Positions 34,531 through 43,996 are shown, numbered from the stretch's first letter. The stretch is 64,000 bases of DNA from Candidatus Gastranaerophilales bacterium (GCA_900766355.1 CAAFVD010000116.1:124001-188000); one strand, 5' to 3'. The notes: generated from the sequence alone by a model not told the origin. A program made the numbers and translations.

Positions 34531-35060
34531 TTTAACACTCTATCATCACGCCAATAGCTGTTATAAGTCCTAGCATTTCTGATTATTTTTACCCAAGTAT
34601 AATAGTTTTGTTTGAAATGTTCTCTGCTTCTATCAATATATTGAATAGTCATTAATCCTTCAGCAGCTTTGGTTGTTCTCAAAATTTCACCTTGCGCAGC
34701 AATTCCATTGTAGTTTGCAGTACCTCTGACAGCTATAGAATCTACAGAAGAATATTTTAAGTATTTGTATTTGCCAGTAGGGTTTTGTCTTTGTAATTGC
34801 GCAGTAATACGGTCTGAAAGCTGATGAGCATAAAAGGTACTGTCTTTATAAGAATGGACAATAACTGTTTGCTTCCAATTTTTATATGATTGTCCTGACG
34901 GCACATATTGCAATATAGCTTCGGTTCCTATGTTTTGATAATATGCCACATCCCATTTAGTACCTTTTGGAAAATCTATAATAATAGTTTCGTAAGCAAA
35001 AGATATTAATTGTATAAAACAATATATAATTAAACTAAATAAAAGGACTTTTTTCATCAC
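34506..35060 (-). CDS. Secreted hypothetical protein
   Basis: The 184-residue protein has a signal peptide (MKKVLLFSLIIYCFIQLISFA, with cleavage probably near residue 22). The mature part (KGTKWDVAYYQNIGTEAILQYVPS to RDDRVLNKGENYEL) looks like a compact alpha/beta domain that contains TIQYIDRSREHFKQNYYTWVKIIRNA. It overlaps the 3' end of the nif3 gene by 26 bp, so it is last in the operon with gmk and coaBC. I do not recognise a family. Confidence 0.7.
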   Translation of the reverse strand: MMKKVLLFSLIIYCFIQLISFAYETIIIDFPKGTKWDVAYYQNIGTEAILQYVPSGQSYKNWKQTVIVHSYKDSTFYAHQLSDRITAQLQRQNPTGKYKYLKYSSVDSIAVRGTANYNGIAAQGEILRTTKAAEGLMTIQYIDRSREHFKQNYYTWVKIIRNARTYNSYWRDDRVLNKGENYEL

Positions 35061-35700
35061 TCATAACCACATCTATACCTAATATTTCTTTAAACCTATC
35101 TAAGATTAGTATTTCACTTTCAAAATGACCAATATCAAAAACGACTTTTTCTGTTTCTACGGCTGTATGATATTTTACATCACCTGTTACAAAACAATCA
35201 TAATCTCCACAATCTATAAATTCTGAACCTGACCCAGCACAAAAACCAATTTTTGATACGGTTTCTGTTCCGTTATTATTTATTAGTCTTAGATTTGGAG
35301 ATATTTGTTTTAATGTATTTTTCAACTCTCTAACTGAAATTTTTTGCTCTACAACTCTTACAAACTCATTTTCTATCTTAAAATTAACAAACCCTAATCG
35401 TTTTATCAAAGTTTCTGTTGTGCCATCTATAGCCTTGTCCATTGGTGTATGAGAAGAATAGATTTGAATATCCCTATATCTTATTGGCACTTTAAACAAT
35501 GGGTGATGTGCAATAATCATATCGCAGTTTTTAGACTTCGCTAATTCGTACACCTTATCAGTTACAGTTAGTGCAAGCATAATCTTCTTTACATCAACAA
35601 CATCAGGATTATCAACAATCCACCCTGAGCAATCCCAAGCTTCTTGAGTATGTAAAGGTGCAATCTTTTCAATTTTTGCAACAAGGCTATATTTATTCAA
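35035..35700 (-). CDS. Nif3-like dinuclear metal centre protein (YqfO family)
   Basis: The start is taken at TTG 35700, which overlaps the coaBC stop (TTGAATAA) and has GGAG 9 nt upstream; an earlier TTG at 35727 is possible. The 221-residue protein has LVAKIEKIAPLHTQEAWDCSGW, the metal-binding IIAHHPLFK, and the C-terminal FDIGHFESE that completes the two-metal site of the NIF3 family. The inserted PII-like domain of longer members is absent. These proteins form hexameric toroids of unclear function; the GTP cyclohydrolase I type 2 label in databases is doubtful. Confidence 0.85.
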   Translation of the reverse strand: MNKYSLVAKIEKIAPLHTQEAWDCSGWIVDNPDVVDVKKIMLALTVTDKVYELAKSKNCDMIIAHHPLFKVPIRYRDIQIYSSHTPMDKAIDGTTETLIKRLGFVNFKIENEFVRVVEQKISVRELKNTLKQISPNLRLINNNGTETVSKIGFCAGSGSEFIDCGDYDCFVTGDVKYHTAVETEKVVFDIGHFESEILILDRFKEILGIDVVMSDEKSPFI

Positions 35701-36862
35701 AAACTTTCTCCAAAATCTTTTCTGCAAGTTTTGTTTTTGGCATTTTTTCTAAATGAGCGATATTTAACTCTTTATCTAAAATATAAACTTCATTTTCATC
35801 ACTTGAAAAACCAATATCTTTTCTTGAAATATCATTAGCAATAAGGTAATCACAACCTTTATTTTTTATTTTTGTTTTAGCATTCTCTAATAAATTCTCT
35901 GATTCAGCACAAAATCCTACGATTATGCCTTTATTTTTTTTCTGAGATATTTCTTTTAGTATATCAGGATTTTTTACCAACTCTAAAGTTATGCTGTCAT
36001 CTTGAGTTTTTTTCATTTTTTGTTGATTGTATTCCTTAATTCTATAATCTGCAACTGCAGCTGACATAATAATACAATCTGATTCAAGGTTTTCAAGAAC
36101 TACCTTTTCCATTTCTATAGCAGATTCAACTTGTACAACTCTATAAGGTCTACTAATAGGAAATGTTGAAACTAACACTACCTCTGCACCTTGAGAATAA
36201 GCAGAATCAGCAATAGCAGTACCCATTTTGCCTGATGAAAAATTTGAAATATATCTAACAGGGTCAATTTTTTCAATTGTTCCACCTGCAGTTATTACAA
36301 TTTTTTTATTTTTAAGTTTGCCTGATAATATTTCTGTTGTTTTATCAAAAATCTTTTCAAGTTTACAAAGCCTACCATCTCCTGTTGTGCCACAAGCCAA
36401 GAAGCCTGATTCAGGGTTTATTATGTGATATTGAAAGTGTTGCTCAAGCTTTTTTACATTTTCTTGAATAAAAGTATTATTCCACATGTTTGTGTTCATC
36501 GCAGGTGCAATAATTATAGGTTTACTAAATGCTGAAACTGTAGAAGTTAAAAGATTATCACAGATACCATTTGCTATTTTTGATATAGTATTCGCAGTAG
36601 CTGGTGCGATAATCATTATATCAGCCTCATCACATAATGAAATATGTTCGGGTTTATATTCATTTACTGCATAATCATCAAAATAAACTTCATTATTAGA
36701 AAGGTTTTCTAAAGTAAGCTTAGAAACAAGATTGAGGGCATTTGGAGTTGTTATCACTCTAACATTAGCCTCTTGTCTTTTAAACATTCTAATTAGTTCA
36801 CAAATTTTATAAGCAGCTATTCCTGCAGTAATCCCAATAAGAATATTTTTACCTTTTAACAT
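35693..36862 (-). CDS. coaBC: Bifunctional phosphopantothenoylcysteine decarboxylase / synthase CoaBC
   Basis: CoaBC makes 4'-phosphopantetheine from phosphopantothenate and cysteine in coenzyme A synthesis. The 389-residue protein has an N-terminal FMN-dependent decarboxylase domain (NILIGITAGIAAYK, IIAPATANTISKIANGICDNLLT, and IIAPAMNTNMW with the PAMN motif). The substrate flap is GFLACGTTGDGRL with the catalytic Cys. The C-terminal CTP-dependent synthase domain follows (KKIVITAGGTIEKIDPVRYISNFSSGKMG; GFCAES). It starts 4 bp after gmk. The usual rpoZ between gmk and coaBC is absent here. Confidence 0.95.
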   Translation of the reverse strand: MLKGKNILIGITAGIAAYKICELIRMFKRQEANVRVITTPNALNLVSKLTLENLSNNEVYFDDYAVNEYKPEHISLCDEADIMIIAPATANTISKIANGICDNLLTSTVSAFSKPIIIAPAMNTNMWNNTFIQENVKKLEQHFQYHIINPESGFLACGTTGDGRLCKLEKIFDKTTEILSGKLKNKKIVITAGGTIEKIDPVRYISNFSSGKMGTAIADSAYSQGAEVVLVSTFPISRPYRVVQVESAIEMEKVVLENLESDCIIMSAAVADYRIKEYNQQKMKKTQDDSITLELVKNPDILKEISQKKNKGIIVGFCAESENLLENAKTKIKNKGCDYLIANDISRKDIGFSSDENEVYILDKELNIAHLEKMPKTKLAEKILEKVFE

Positions 36863-36866
36863 TTTA

Positions 36867-37427
36867 TTATTCTCCGATGATTTTTAAAATCTTTTCTACT
36901 GCATTTTCAACTTTATCATTGACAATAACGTAATCGTATTGCTTAGAGTTCTCAAGCTCGGATTTTACACATTTTAATCTCTTTTGGATAGCTTCTTCCG
37001 TTTCTGTGTGACGACCTCTAAGACGAGCTTCTAATTCTTCCAAAGAAGGTGGTGCTATAAATATTAAAAGAGCCTCTGGCATTTTTTCTTTTATTTGCAA
37101 AGCTCCCTGAGTATCAATCTCTAGCAAAACATTTTTATTATTATTAAGGCAATCCTCAACATATGATTTTTTAGTGCCATAACAATTCCCAGAGAACTCT
37201 GCCCATTCCAAGAAGTCCTCATTTGCTACTGATTTATCGAATTCTTCTTTTGTTAGGAAGAAATAATTAACTCCATGCTCTTCGCCTTCTCGTTTTCCTC
37301 TTGTTGTACAAGATATTGAAAGGTTTAAATTAGGGCATTTTTGTAAAAGGGACTTTATAACAGTTCCTTTGCCGACTCCTGAAGAACCAGAGATTACCAA
37401 TAATTTTGTTTTATTTTGTGCGTTCAT
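36867..37427 (-). CDS. gmk: Guanylate kinase
   Basis: Gmk phosphorylates GMP to GDP. The 186-residue protein has the P-loop SGSSGVGKGT near residue 14, the GMP-binding SCTTRGKREGEEHGVNYFF, EWAEFSGNCYGT, and the LID region IAPPSLEELEARLRGRHTE. The length and motifs are normal. It lies in an operon between the keto-acid decarboxylase (12 bp upstream) and coaBC. Confidence 0.96.
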   Translation of the reverse strand: MNAQNKTKLLVISGSSGVGKGTVIKSLLQKCPNLNLSISCTTRGKREGEEHGVNYFFLTKEEFDKSVANEDFLEWAEFSGNCYGTKKSYVEDCLNNNKNVLLEIDTQGALQIKEKMPEALLIFIAPPSLEELEARLRGRHTETEEAIQKRLKCVKSELENSKQYDYVIVNDKVENAVEKILKIIGE

Positions 37428-37438
37428 TTTATTGAATT

Positions 37439-39091
37439 TTAACTAAAACTAGAAGCTTTTTCAACCTTTTGTTTATTCTTTAATCTTTCAATAGTTTTAG
37501 CAGTGATAAATGGTAAATCCATTTTTTCTGTAAATATTTCAATGTAGCACATTTTATCTTGATGTTCAGCCAATTTTAAAGCTGTATCAAACTCTTTATC
37601 TGTTGAAGCTTGTGCTATCCAAATATCACCCGCAAATAACTCTGGAAGTTTTGCATAATTCCAATCAGCAATTTCATTGAAGGAATCATTTGGATCATTT
37701 GATAAAATTCTTTCTATTGTATAGCCTGAATTATTCAAAACAATAACGATTGGTTTAAGACCTCTTCTCATCATATTCCCGATTTCCATAGCAGTTAATT
37801 GATGAGAACCTTCACCTGTGAACAAAATTGTTCTTCTTGATTTATCAGCCATACAACCACCCATTGATGCTGGTGTAGCCCAGCCAATTGAACCCCAAAG
37901 AGTTTGAGTATTTGCAATAACATTCTTTGGTAATTTCATACCAGCAAAACCATGCATAATAATACCTGTTTCTATAAATAAAGTATCATTATCTTTGAAA
38001 AATTCTTGTAATCTCGGATAGATGTATTCTGATGTTAATTTTTCATTCTTTATAACTGATGGCTTATAACCTGTATCTGTAACCATAATATTATTATGAC
38101 GTACATTTACACTATCAGTTAATCTTTCTAAGACCTCGTTCATATAAATATTTTCATATATTTGATTATTAATTATAGAATAAGTACCATAGATAGCAAT
38201 TTGTTCATCTGGTTTGTATGGTAGAGCAAACCCAAAAGAATTCAAGTCACTATATATAGGACCAACAAATATAGCACAATCTGTTTCTGTAAGATATTTA
38301 TATGCTGTTTCGTTTCCAAATTTACCGAGAAAAGTTCCTAAGTAATTAGGTGTATCAAAATCTATAATCCCTGCACCCATAAGCAAATTACTTGCAGGAA
38401 TACAAGTTTTTTCTGCAAAAGTTCTGTATTCATCTTCTGCCAAAAATCGTTTAATTAAAGTGTCACCAATTATAACAGGAGATTTAGATGCGTTAATCAT
38501 TGCAGTTGCTTTGTCGATAAACTCATCAAGATTCTTTTTATCACTTTGTACAGTTTTAACTTCTTGCATAGAATCAATTTCTAATTCTGTTATATCCATT
38601 GGAATTGCCAAATAAACTGGACGTTTAGTAGTTTTAAATACATTTATAATTCTATCTATTTCTGATTTAGCATTTTCTTTTGTCAAAAATGCAGTAGATT
38701 CAACTACTGGTTCAAAAGCTTTCTCAAAAGCATAATAATCAGGGTGTTGAAAATTATGATGCAATAATGTTTTGTTTTCAATGTTATTTGTTGTCGGAAC
38801 ACCAACAATATGGATAACAGGAATATTTTCTGCATAACTTCCTGCTATTGCATTCATAGCACTAAGTTCACCAACACCAAAAGTTGTAACAACAGCACCA
38901 TAACCTTTTACTCTGGCATAACCATCTGCTACATAACCTGCGTTTAATTCGTTTGAACAACCAATCCATTTTGCTTGTTCGTTATCTTCAATCGCATATA
39001 AAATGTTGAAGTTGTAATCACCCGGAAGTCCAAAAAACTCCGTAATCCCTAAATTTACTAATGTTTTTATTAAATAATCTGCTACTTTCAT
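37439..39091 (-). CDS. Thiamine-diphosphate 2-keto-acid decarboxylase (PDC/IPDC/KivD family)
   Basis: The 550-residue protein is a complete ThDP enzyme that removes CO2 from a 2-keto acid to give an aldehyde. It has ITEFFGLPGDYNF, the catalytic Glu in GCSNELNAGYVADGYARVKG (about residue 50), the paired histidines LLHHNFQ typical of decarboxylases in place of acetolactate synthases, and the ThDP/Mg2+ motif GEGSHQL ... VLNNSGYTIE (usual GDG replaced by GEG). The substrate (pyruvate, indolepyruvate, phenylpyruvate or branched keto acids) cannot be told from sequence by eye. No aldehyde or alcohol dehydrogenase is adjacent, and it heads the gmk-coaBC operon, which is an odd place. Confidence 0.87.
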   Translation of the reverse strand: MKVADYLIKTLVNLGITEFFGLPGDYNFNILYAIEDNEQAKWIGCSNELNAGYVADGYARVKGYGAVVTTFGVGELSAMNAIAGSYAENIPVIHIVGVPTTNNIENKTLLHHNFQHPDYYAFEKAFEPVVESTAFLTKENAKSEIDRIINVFKTTKRPVYLAIPMDITELEIDSMQEVKTVQSDKKNLDEFIDKATAMINASKSPVIIGDTLIKRFLAEDEYRTFAEKTCIPASNLLMGAGIIDFDTPNYLGTFLGKFGNETAYKYLTETDCAIFVGPIYSDLNSFGFALPYKPDEQIAIYGTYSIINNQIYENIYMNEVLERLTDSVNVRHNNIMVTDTGYKPSVIKNEKLTSEYIYPRLQEFFKDNDTLFIETGIIMHGFAGMKLPKNVIANTQTLWGSIGWATPASMGGCMADKSRRTILFTGEGSHQLTAMEIGNMMRRGLKPIVIVLNNSGYTIERILSNDPNDSFNEIADWNYAKLPELFAGDIWIAQASTDKEFDTALKLAEHQDKMCYIEIFTEKMDLPFITAKTIERLKNKQKVEKASSFS

Positions 39092-39142
39092 AATAATTAT
39101 ATATTATCACAGACAAAATTTGTATTTATATTATCTTAATAT

Positions 39143-41089
39143 TTAGAACTTACTGGCAATTTGTTGTAGTAATGGATAAATAGCTTTTAATAGTTCATAT
39201 TCTATAATTTCATTGTTGGCGTCTTGTGGAACGTAGATAGTTATATTTTCTTTTAAACCTTCTTTTTTTAGAATTTCTCCATTTTTCTTAGCTACAATTC
39301 CAGTAGTGATTTCATACTTCTTTTTTATAATTGTTCCTTTGGCTTCTTCTGAAATAAATACTATTTTATATACAGGTTTTATCGTAAGTTCTTCAGAGTT
39401 AGCATAAATCTCAATTTTATCTTTGAAACCTAAACTATTCAATTCTTTTATTTGTTTAGAAAAATCTGTTGAGTTCATTACTATCGGGGCTTTTAGTGTA
39501 GATGATATTGCAGCAAATGCGATTTGTTCAAAATTTTTAATCTTAATTTCATTCCCTTCAATAGCAACGATATCGGGATAGTAGTTATACATATTAGCCT
39601 TATTCGCACTTTTTATAATTGTATTCATTTGAACAATATCTCTTTTTGAAGGATAATCAATTCCTTCAATATAAGGTAAACTCATCTTACATTCAGCAAT
39701 TCCCTTATCTGTAGTAATTACTCTATAATCCCATGTCGGAATAAGAATTTCTTTGTCCGATTTCTCTGTTTTAATTTTTTTGAATACGGTTATTATATTA
39801 CCCGATTTTAGATATCCACTAGTGTCTTTAAGTTTTAAATATTGATTATTACTTTTTTTTATTTTAAATTTACAAGTTTTAAATTGAATATTTTTTTGCA
39901 TAGTTTCTGCTATATTGATTAATATATTTTTTGCAATAATTTCATTATTTGCAATATCCTTAAATCTTATATCGCCAACTACTTCGTTTTTCAACTCTTC
40001 ATTTGCACATTGCGAGTAAACAACTCTTCCGGATTTATCAAAAACAACTCCACAAGCAATCATACCATATCTATCAACATTGTAATAATCATGACTTGAT
40101 TTATATTGAGCATAAATAGGTTTTGCAAAATACAACTTTAAAAAGTAATCAGGCATAGTTCTATTATAAATATTGTTATTTTTAAAATTCATATTCAAAG
40201 ATACAAGAGCTTGCTGCATATCAAAAAATGTTTTATCAGTATTAATAAGTGAAAAATTTGCATTGTTACCTAAAGCTGTAGAAAAAATATTATACAATTT
40301 TTCATCATCAAAATCATTTATAAATAAAATTTTAGGTTTCTTCAATTGCGTTATACTACAATTTGCAAATTTGCTAAAATTTCCACTTGTATCAGGCTTC
40401 CCTAGTACTTTTTTTGCAACAGAATACCCAAAATTCGAATAAATTACTGAAATTTGATTGTAGCTCTCATCAGTAAGTAAATCACCTTTGGCAATACCTG
40501 TTTCTAATCCTTTATTTAAAATATACAAACTTCTATAATTATCTACAATTTTTGCTGTTATATCAAAAGGTTTAAAATCTTGTGCGGCATGTTTAATAAC
40601 TTCTTCTAGCGTTTGTTCGTAATTTTTTTTGCACAAATTAAAAATGGTTTCCTGTCTTTTATTTTTATTATTTGTGAATGTAGTTTCATATTTAAAATAA
40701 TTGGTTATAGGATAACAGTACAAAGTTTCACCACTAGCCATATTTACGAAATTTATACTCATAGTAAGAGGTAAATAAATATCCAATAAATCCTCAGATT
40801 TTTTTACAGGATAAATTGAAGCTCTTGGTACATTAACATAAGTTGCAAATGTTTTATACTTAGTTTTATCAGAAATTTCTTTATTTGCATTCGGGAAATA
40901 TTTATCAAAAAGTGTTAAATATTCTTTAACGAAAACACTTCTATTATTAAATAACACTTTTTTAAATACGGAATTTTCAACATTTTTACTAATAAAGACT
41001 GCAGGAATAGGATACACATTCAATTCATTAGCAAAAATAGGAATAGCTGATAATACAGCTATTCCTAAAAATATCATCTTTTTTATCAT
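39143..41089 (-). CDS. Secreted protein, FlgT-like C-terminal features
   Basis: The 648-residue protein has a signal peptide (KKMIFLGIAVLSAIPIFA, cleavage about residue 21). A segment near residues 180-215 (IVDNYRSLYILNKGLETGIAKGDLLTD) resembles the small beta-barrel 'in-G-xxxGixxGd.l' found in FlgT and related outer-membrane-associated proteins, and a similar block appears near residue 420 (LKDTSGYLKSGNIITVFKK). The rest is unrecognised. Its ATG overlaps the stop of the 523-residue gene (ATGA), so the two secreted proteins are made together, probably for one envelope structure. No flagellar genes are in the window. Confidence 0.65.
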   Translation of the reverse strand: MIKKMIFLGIAVLSAIPIFANELNVYPIPAVFISKNVENSVFKKVLFNNRSVFVKEYLTLFDKYFPNANKEISDKTKYKTFATYVNVPRASIYPVKKSEDLLDIYLPLTMSINFVNMASGETLYCYPITNYFKYETTFTNNKNKRQETIFNLCKKNYEQTLEEVIKHAAQDFKPFDITAKIVDNYRSLYILNKGLETGIAKGDLLTDESYNQISVIYSNFGYSVAKKVLGKPDTSGNFSKFANCSITQLKKPKILFINDFDDEKLYNIFSTALGNNANFSLINTDKTFFDMQQALVSLNMNFKNNNIYNRTMPDYFLKLYFAKPIYAQYKSSHDYYNVDRYGMIACGVVFDKSGRVVYSQCANEELKNEVVGDIRFKDIANNEIIAKNILINIAETMQKNIQFKTCKFKIKKSNNQYLKLKDTSGYLKSGNIITVFKKIKTEKSDKEILIPTWDYRVITTDKGIAECKMSLPYIEGIDYPSKRDIVQMNTIIKSANKANMYNYYPDIVAIEGNEIKIKNFEQIAFAAISSTLKAPIVMNSTDFSKQIKELNSLGFKDKIEIYANSEELTIKPVYKIVFISEEAKGTIIKKKYEITTGIVAKKNGEILKKEGLKENITIYVPQDANNEIIEYELLKAIYPLLQQIASKF

Positions 41090-42657
41090 AAATTTGAAAC
41101 CCCATATTTTTTTATTGGAGCAAAAATAATTTGATTACCTGTGATTTTATAATCATAATTTTTAAATTTATTTGCCATATTTGAGTCATATAATTTCATA
41201 AATATCGCATCACCAATTGAGTCTGAACCTGAATAATTAATTGTATATTCTGTTAATAAAGAATCGGAACTTCTCATTGATACATTTTTTATACCATCAA
41301 TATTTTGTAGTGCCTTATTCATAGTTATTCTTTCAACTGGCATAAAATTACCCTTAATTTGTACAATGTATTCAGAACCGTACATCATACGTTTTCTCCA
41401 ATAATCTTGCACTTTTTTAGATAAAACCTCACCTAATTCATTACCAATTTTATTTGCAACGGCGGCTCTTGCTTGATCTGCAGAATTGCCAGCTGCAGTT
41501 TCGGTAAACGTACCTGAAGCAATAACTTCACCATCTACGGTTGAATAAATTTTAACAAAGACATTACCATCACAAGTGTTTCGACCAGTATTCTCATTTT
41601 TACCATTATCTGTTATATATGAAACACCTATTGCAAAAAAATCAGCTTTTGCATCTTTTCTTGCAGCTTCAACATATTTAGCTAATTCTGCTGAATTCGC
41701 AAGTTTATCTGATGAAATTGTATTACCTTTAAAATATTTACTTTTAAACACATCATTATCTAAAGCTCTTATATCATACGTCGTAAAAGAATTCTGCAGT
41801 GCAGATTGTGTATAATTAAGATTTTTGGCTTTTGGCGATAATACATCATATTCTTTTATATTTTGAAAAAACTCATTTTCTTTTTTACTATAATCTACAA
41901 AATGACCATAAGAAGATTTAGCTCCTGCAGATATTGCTTGCTTATAAGCATTAGCGTTAATATAATTAGTTGAATTATCCTTTTCTGCTTCCTTAATTCT
42001 TTTATCATAATTATATTTATAAGTTGTAACATCTTTAGTTACAATACTTTTTGATAAATCTGATGGTCTTACAAAAAATTCATCAAGTACAATCATAATA
42101 GAATGAGCTCTAACTGCTTGTGTATTTAAAGCTACTCCTAAATCTGATAACAAAGTTCTAAATTCAGTTTCATCAATAGTTAAATAAACCTTAGCTACAT
42201 AATTATTATCTTTTATTTCTCCTGTAAAATTTTGGTCTATTATAAAAGTACTCGCTTGAGATAGTATGTCATTGAATTTCGCTAGTATCTCCGGATTTTT
42301 AGACGCATTTATACCTAAAGTTCTATCAATAAGTAGCTTAATTCCAGCTTTTAAAGCATTTTCTTGAGCTTCTGTAACAATAGCAGTTCTAACAGTATTG
42401 CTAAGTCTTTGATCTTGTTTTTTTCGAGTTTCAGCTTGTCTAGATGCTTCTTTAATTTGTTGAGTTTGTATAACTTCTAAATTTGAATTTTTAGCTTTTT
42501 TAGACATTTTTGTATCTTGTTTGTTTCTAACAGTTTTTATATCATAGCCTGTTAATAAAGCTGAACCTTGCCCCTCAATTTTGATTTCTACTGCATTTGC
42601 AATATTGTATAAATAGCAAGATGCTATCAGTAACAATGCTGTTAATAACTTCTTCAT
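41086..42657 (-). CDS. Secreted protein, FlgT/LPP20-like
   Basis: The 523-residue protein has a signal peptide (KKLLTALLLIASCYLYNIANA, cleavage about residue 22). Residues about 90-180 (VTEAQENALKAGIKLLIDRTL, then FIIDQNFTGEIKDNNYVAKVYLTIDETEFRTLL) follow the pattern of the FlgT N-terminal domain and LPP20-type proteins: a helix that counts 'A..eA', then a strand with 'Y.v.v.v.vd'. The central VFVKIYSTVDGEVIASGTFTETAAGNSADQARAAVANKIGNEL resembles the curli-type CsgG/FlgT middle domain. It is cotranscribed with the gene at 39143. The role is probably in the cell envelope, but the exact function is unknown. Confidence 0.65.
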   Translation of the reverse strand: MKKLLTALLLIASCYLYNIANAVEIKIEGQGSALLTGYDIKTVRNKQDTKMSKKAKNSNLEVIQTQQIKEASRQAETRKKQDQRLSNTVRTAIVTEAQENALKAGIKLLIDRTLGINASKNPEILAKFNDILSQASTFIIDQNFTGEIKDNNYVAKVYLTIDETEFRTLLSDLGVALNTQAVRAHSIMIVLDEFFVRPSDLSKSIVTKDVTTYKYNYDKRIKEAEKDNSTNYINANAYKQAISAGAKSSYGHFVDYSKKENEFFQNIKEYDVLSPKAKNLNYTQSALQNSFTTYDIRALDNDVFKSKYFKGNTISSDKLANSAELAKYVEAARKDAKADFFAIGVSYITDNGKNENTGRNTCDGNVFVKIYSTVDGEVIASGTFTETAAGNSADQARAAVANKIGNELGEVLSKKVQDYWRKRMMYGSEYIVQIKGNFMPVERITMNKALQNIDGIKNVSMRSSDSLLTEYTINYSGSDSIGDAIFMKLYDSNMANKFKNYDYKITGNQIIFAPIKKYGVSNL

Positions 42658-42686
42658 ACATACTCCTTATAATTTTGAATATAAAA

Positions 42687-42714
42687 AGGCAAGATTATTA
42701 TAATAATCTTGCCT
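42687..42714 (-). terminator. Palindromic terminator
   Basis: A perfect 28-bp palindrome (AGGCAAGATTATTA then its exact complement) is followed on the minus strand by five T. It lies between the gene at 42730-43440 and the start of the gene at 42657, so the 42730 gene is transcribed on its own. Confidence 0.75.
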
Positions 42715-42729
42715 CTATTTATTCTTTTT

Positions 42730-43440
42730 CTAAATGTTAGCTTTTTTAGCTTTACTTGTATTAGATTTAGGTAATTTAATTTCTAAGCCTCCTATTTTTG
42801 CAACGGCTACAGCTTGTGTTGTAACATTCTTCAAAGATTTTATGTTATTTTTCAAAATACTTGCTGTCTCTTTTAAACTTGAAAGTTCACTTGCACAAGA
42901 AATAGCCAATGTCGGATTTGTAGAAATGTTCATTGCAATGTTTTTACAATCATTTGCTATATCAACGTATTGGAAACTTGCAACAGCTAGGGCTACAACA
43001 GCATTAGTTATTTCGGTTCTTTTTGTAGCAGATGCAATTTTGATTTTGTTCCCTAATGCTTCTTGGTTTTCTTTTAAAGTTGTTCCATAATCTGACATAA
43101 TTTTGGCAACTTTAGCACTCTTTTCAGAGGCACTTAAGTTCTTATTGCTATTAATAGCATTTAGTTTTGCTTTGTATTGAGTCGCTTCATTTTTTGAGGA
43201 TAATGCTACTACTAAAGAATTAAAGGCAGTTTGAACTGTAGTATCTGCTGCAACTAATTTTGTATTAATACTAGATACAGAGCCTTTAACAGATGATGGG
43301 CTTAAGGCTGCAGCAGCATGTGAGACTGTCGATGTAACATTTTTCATCGCACTCATATTTGGAGCCTTTATTTCAAGAGCTTGAGCACTAGAAGTCATTA
43401 AAATAGTTGTGCATAATACTAAAACTAAACTTTTTTTCAT
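42730..43440 (-). CDS. Secreted helical hypothetical protein
   Basis: The 236-residue protein has a signal peptide (KKSLVLVLCTTILMTSSAQA, cleavage after AQA near residue 21). The mature part is rich in Ala, Ser, Lys and Asn, almost all predicted helix, and has no aromatic core. It has two Cys (CKNIAMN and AISCASEL) that could pair. It ends with a basic KSNTSKAKKANI tail. I recognise no family. Composition suits an abundant periplasmic or surface helical-bundle protein. It is divergent from an XRE regulator across a 180-bp AT-rich region, and that regulator may control it. Confidence 0.65.
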   Translation of the reverse strand: MKKSLVLVLCTTILMTSSAQALEIKAPNMSAMKNVTSTVSHAAAALSPSSVKGSVSSINTKLVAADTTVQTAFNSLVVALSSKNEATQYKAKLNAINSNKNLSASEKSAKVAKIMSDYGTTLKENQEALGNKIKIASATKRTEITNAVVALAVASFQYVDIANDCKNIAMNISTNPTLAISCASELSSLKETASILKNNIKSLKNVTTQAVAVAKIGGLEIKLPKSNTSKAKKANI

Positions 43441-43620
43441 ACATTTCTCCTATTTAATATATAAAACACCTAACTACGTATTTCATGCGAAGTTTATCAA
43501 AAAACTATATTCTAGTCAATTATATATTTAGATAAATTACGTATTTTCAACAAAAAATATATCTAATTTACGCTTACTTTTTATCATTTACTCAACTATC
43601 ATGTTTCCTAGGAACAATAT

Positions 43621-43926
43621 ATGGATAATAAAAAACTGTTAGGTAGGCGAATAAAAGAATTGAGAAAAAATGCAGGTTTAACACAAGAGAAGCTTGCAGA
43701 AATGATTAATATTGAAACAACTTCATTAAGTGGTATTGAAAGTGGTAGGCATTTCCCATCTTTGCCAACAATAGAAAAAATTGCAAATAGTTTAAATGTA
43801 GAATTAAAAGCTTTATTTGATTTTTATCATCTAAAATCTGTAGAGTTAATGAAAACTGACATTATAAATAATTTAAACAATTTATCCGATGATAAAATTG
43901 TGTTCATTCATAGATTTTTTGAGTGA
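43621..43926 (+). CDS. XRE-family helix-turn-helix regulator
   Basis: The 101-residue protein has a single N-terminal HTH_3 domain: GRRIKELRKNAGLTQEKLAEMINIETTSLSGIESGRHFPSLPTIEKIANSLNV (residues about 8-60), with the recognition helix around TTSLSGIESG. The C-terminal 40 residues are an amphipathic helix, probably for dimerisation. An AGGA ribosome-binding site precedes the ATG. The TACGTATTT-type repeats in the upstream region may be its operators. It stands between a secreted-protein gene and a TrmB regulator. Confidence 0.88.
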   Translation: MDNKKLLGRRIKELRKNAGLTQEKLAEMINIETTSLSGIESGRHFPSLPTIEKIANSLNVELKALFDFYHLKSVELMKTDIINNLNNLSDDKIVFIHRFFE

Positions 43927-43981
43927 TGAAATTTTTACTAAAAAACTCTTTATTTACATTTTAGATTAATTTCAAGAATTA

Positions 43982-43990
43982 TGTTAGTAT
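43982..43990 (+). promoter_or_regulatory. Extended -10 box of the TrmB-like gene, leaderless
   Basis: TGTTAGTAT (TAGTAT at 43985-43990) ends 6 nt before the ATG at 43997, with no ribosome-binding site. Confidence 0.45.
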
Positions 43991-43996
43991 ATTGCT

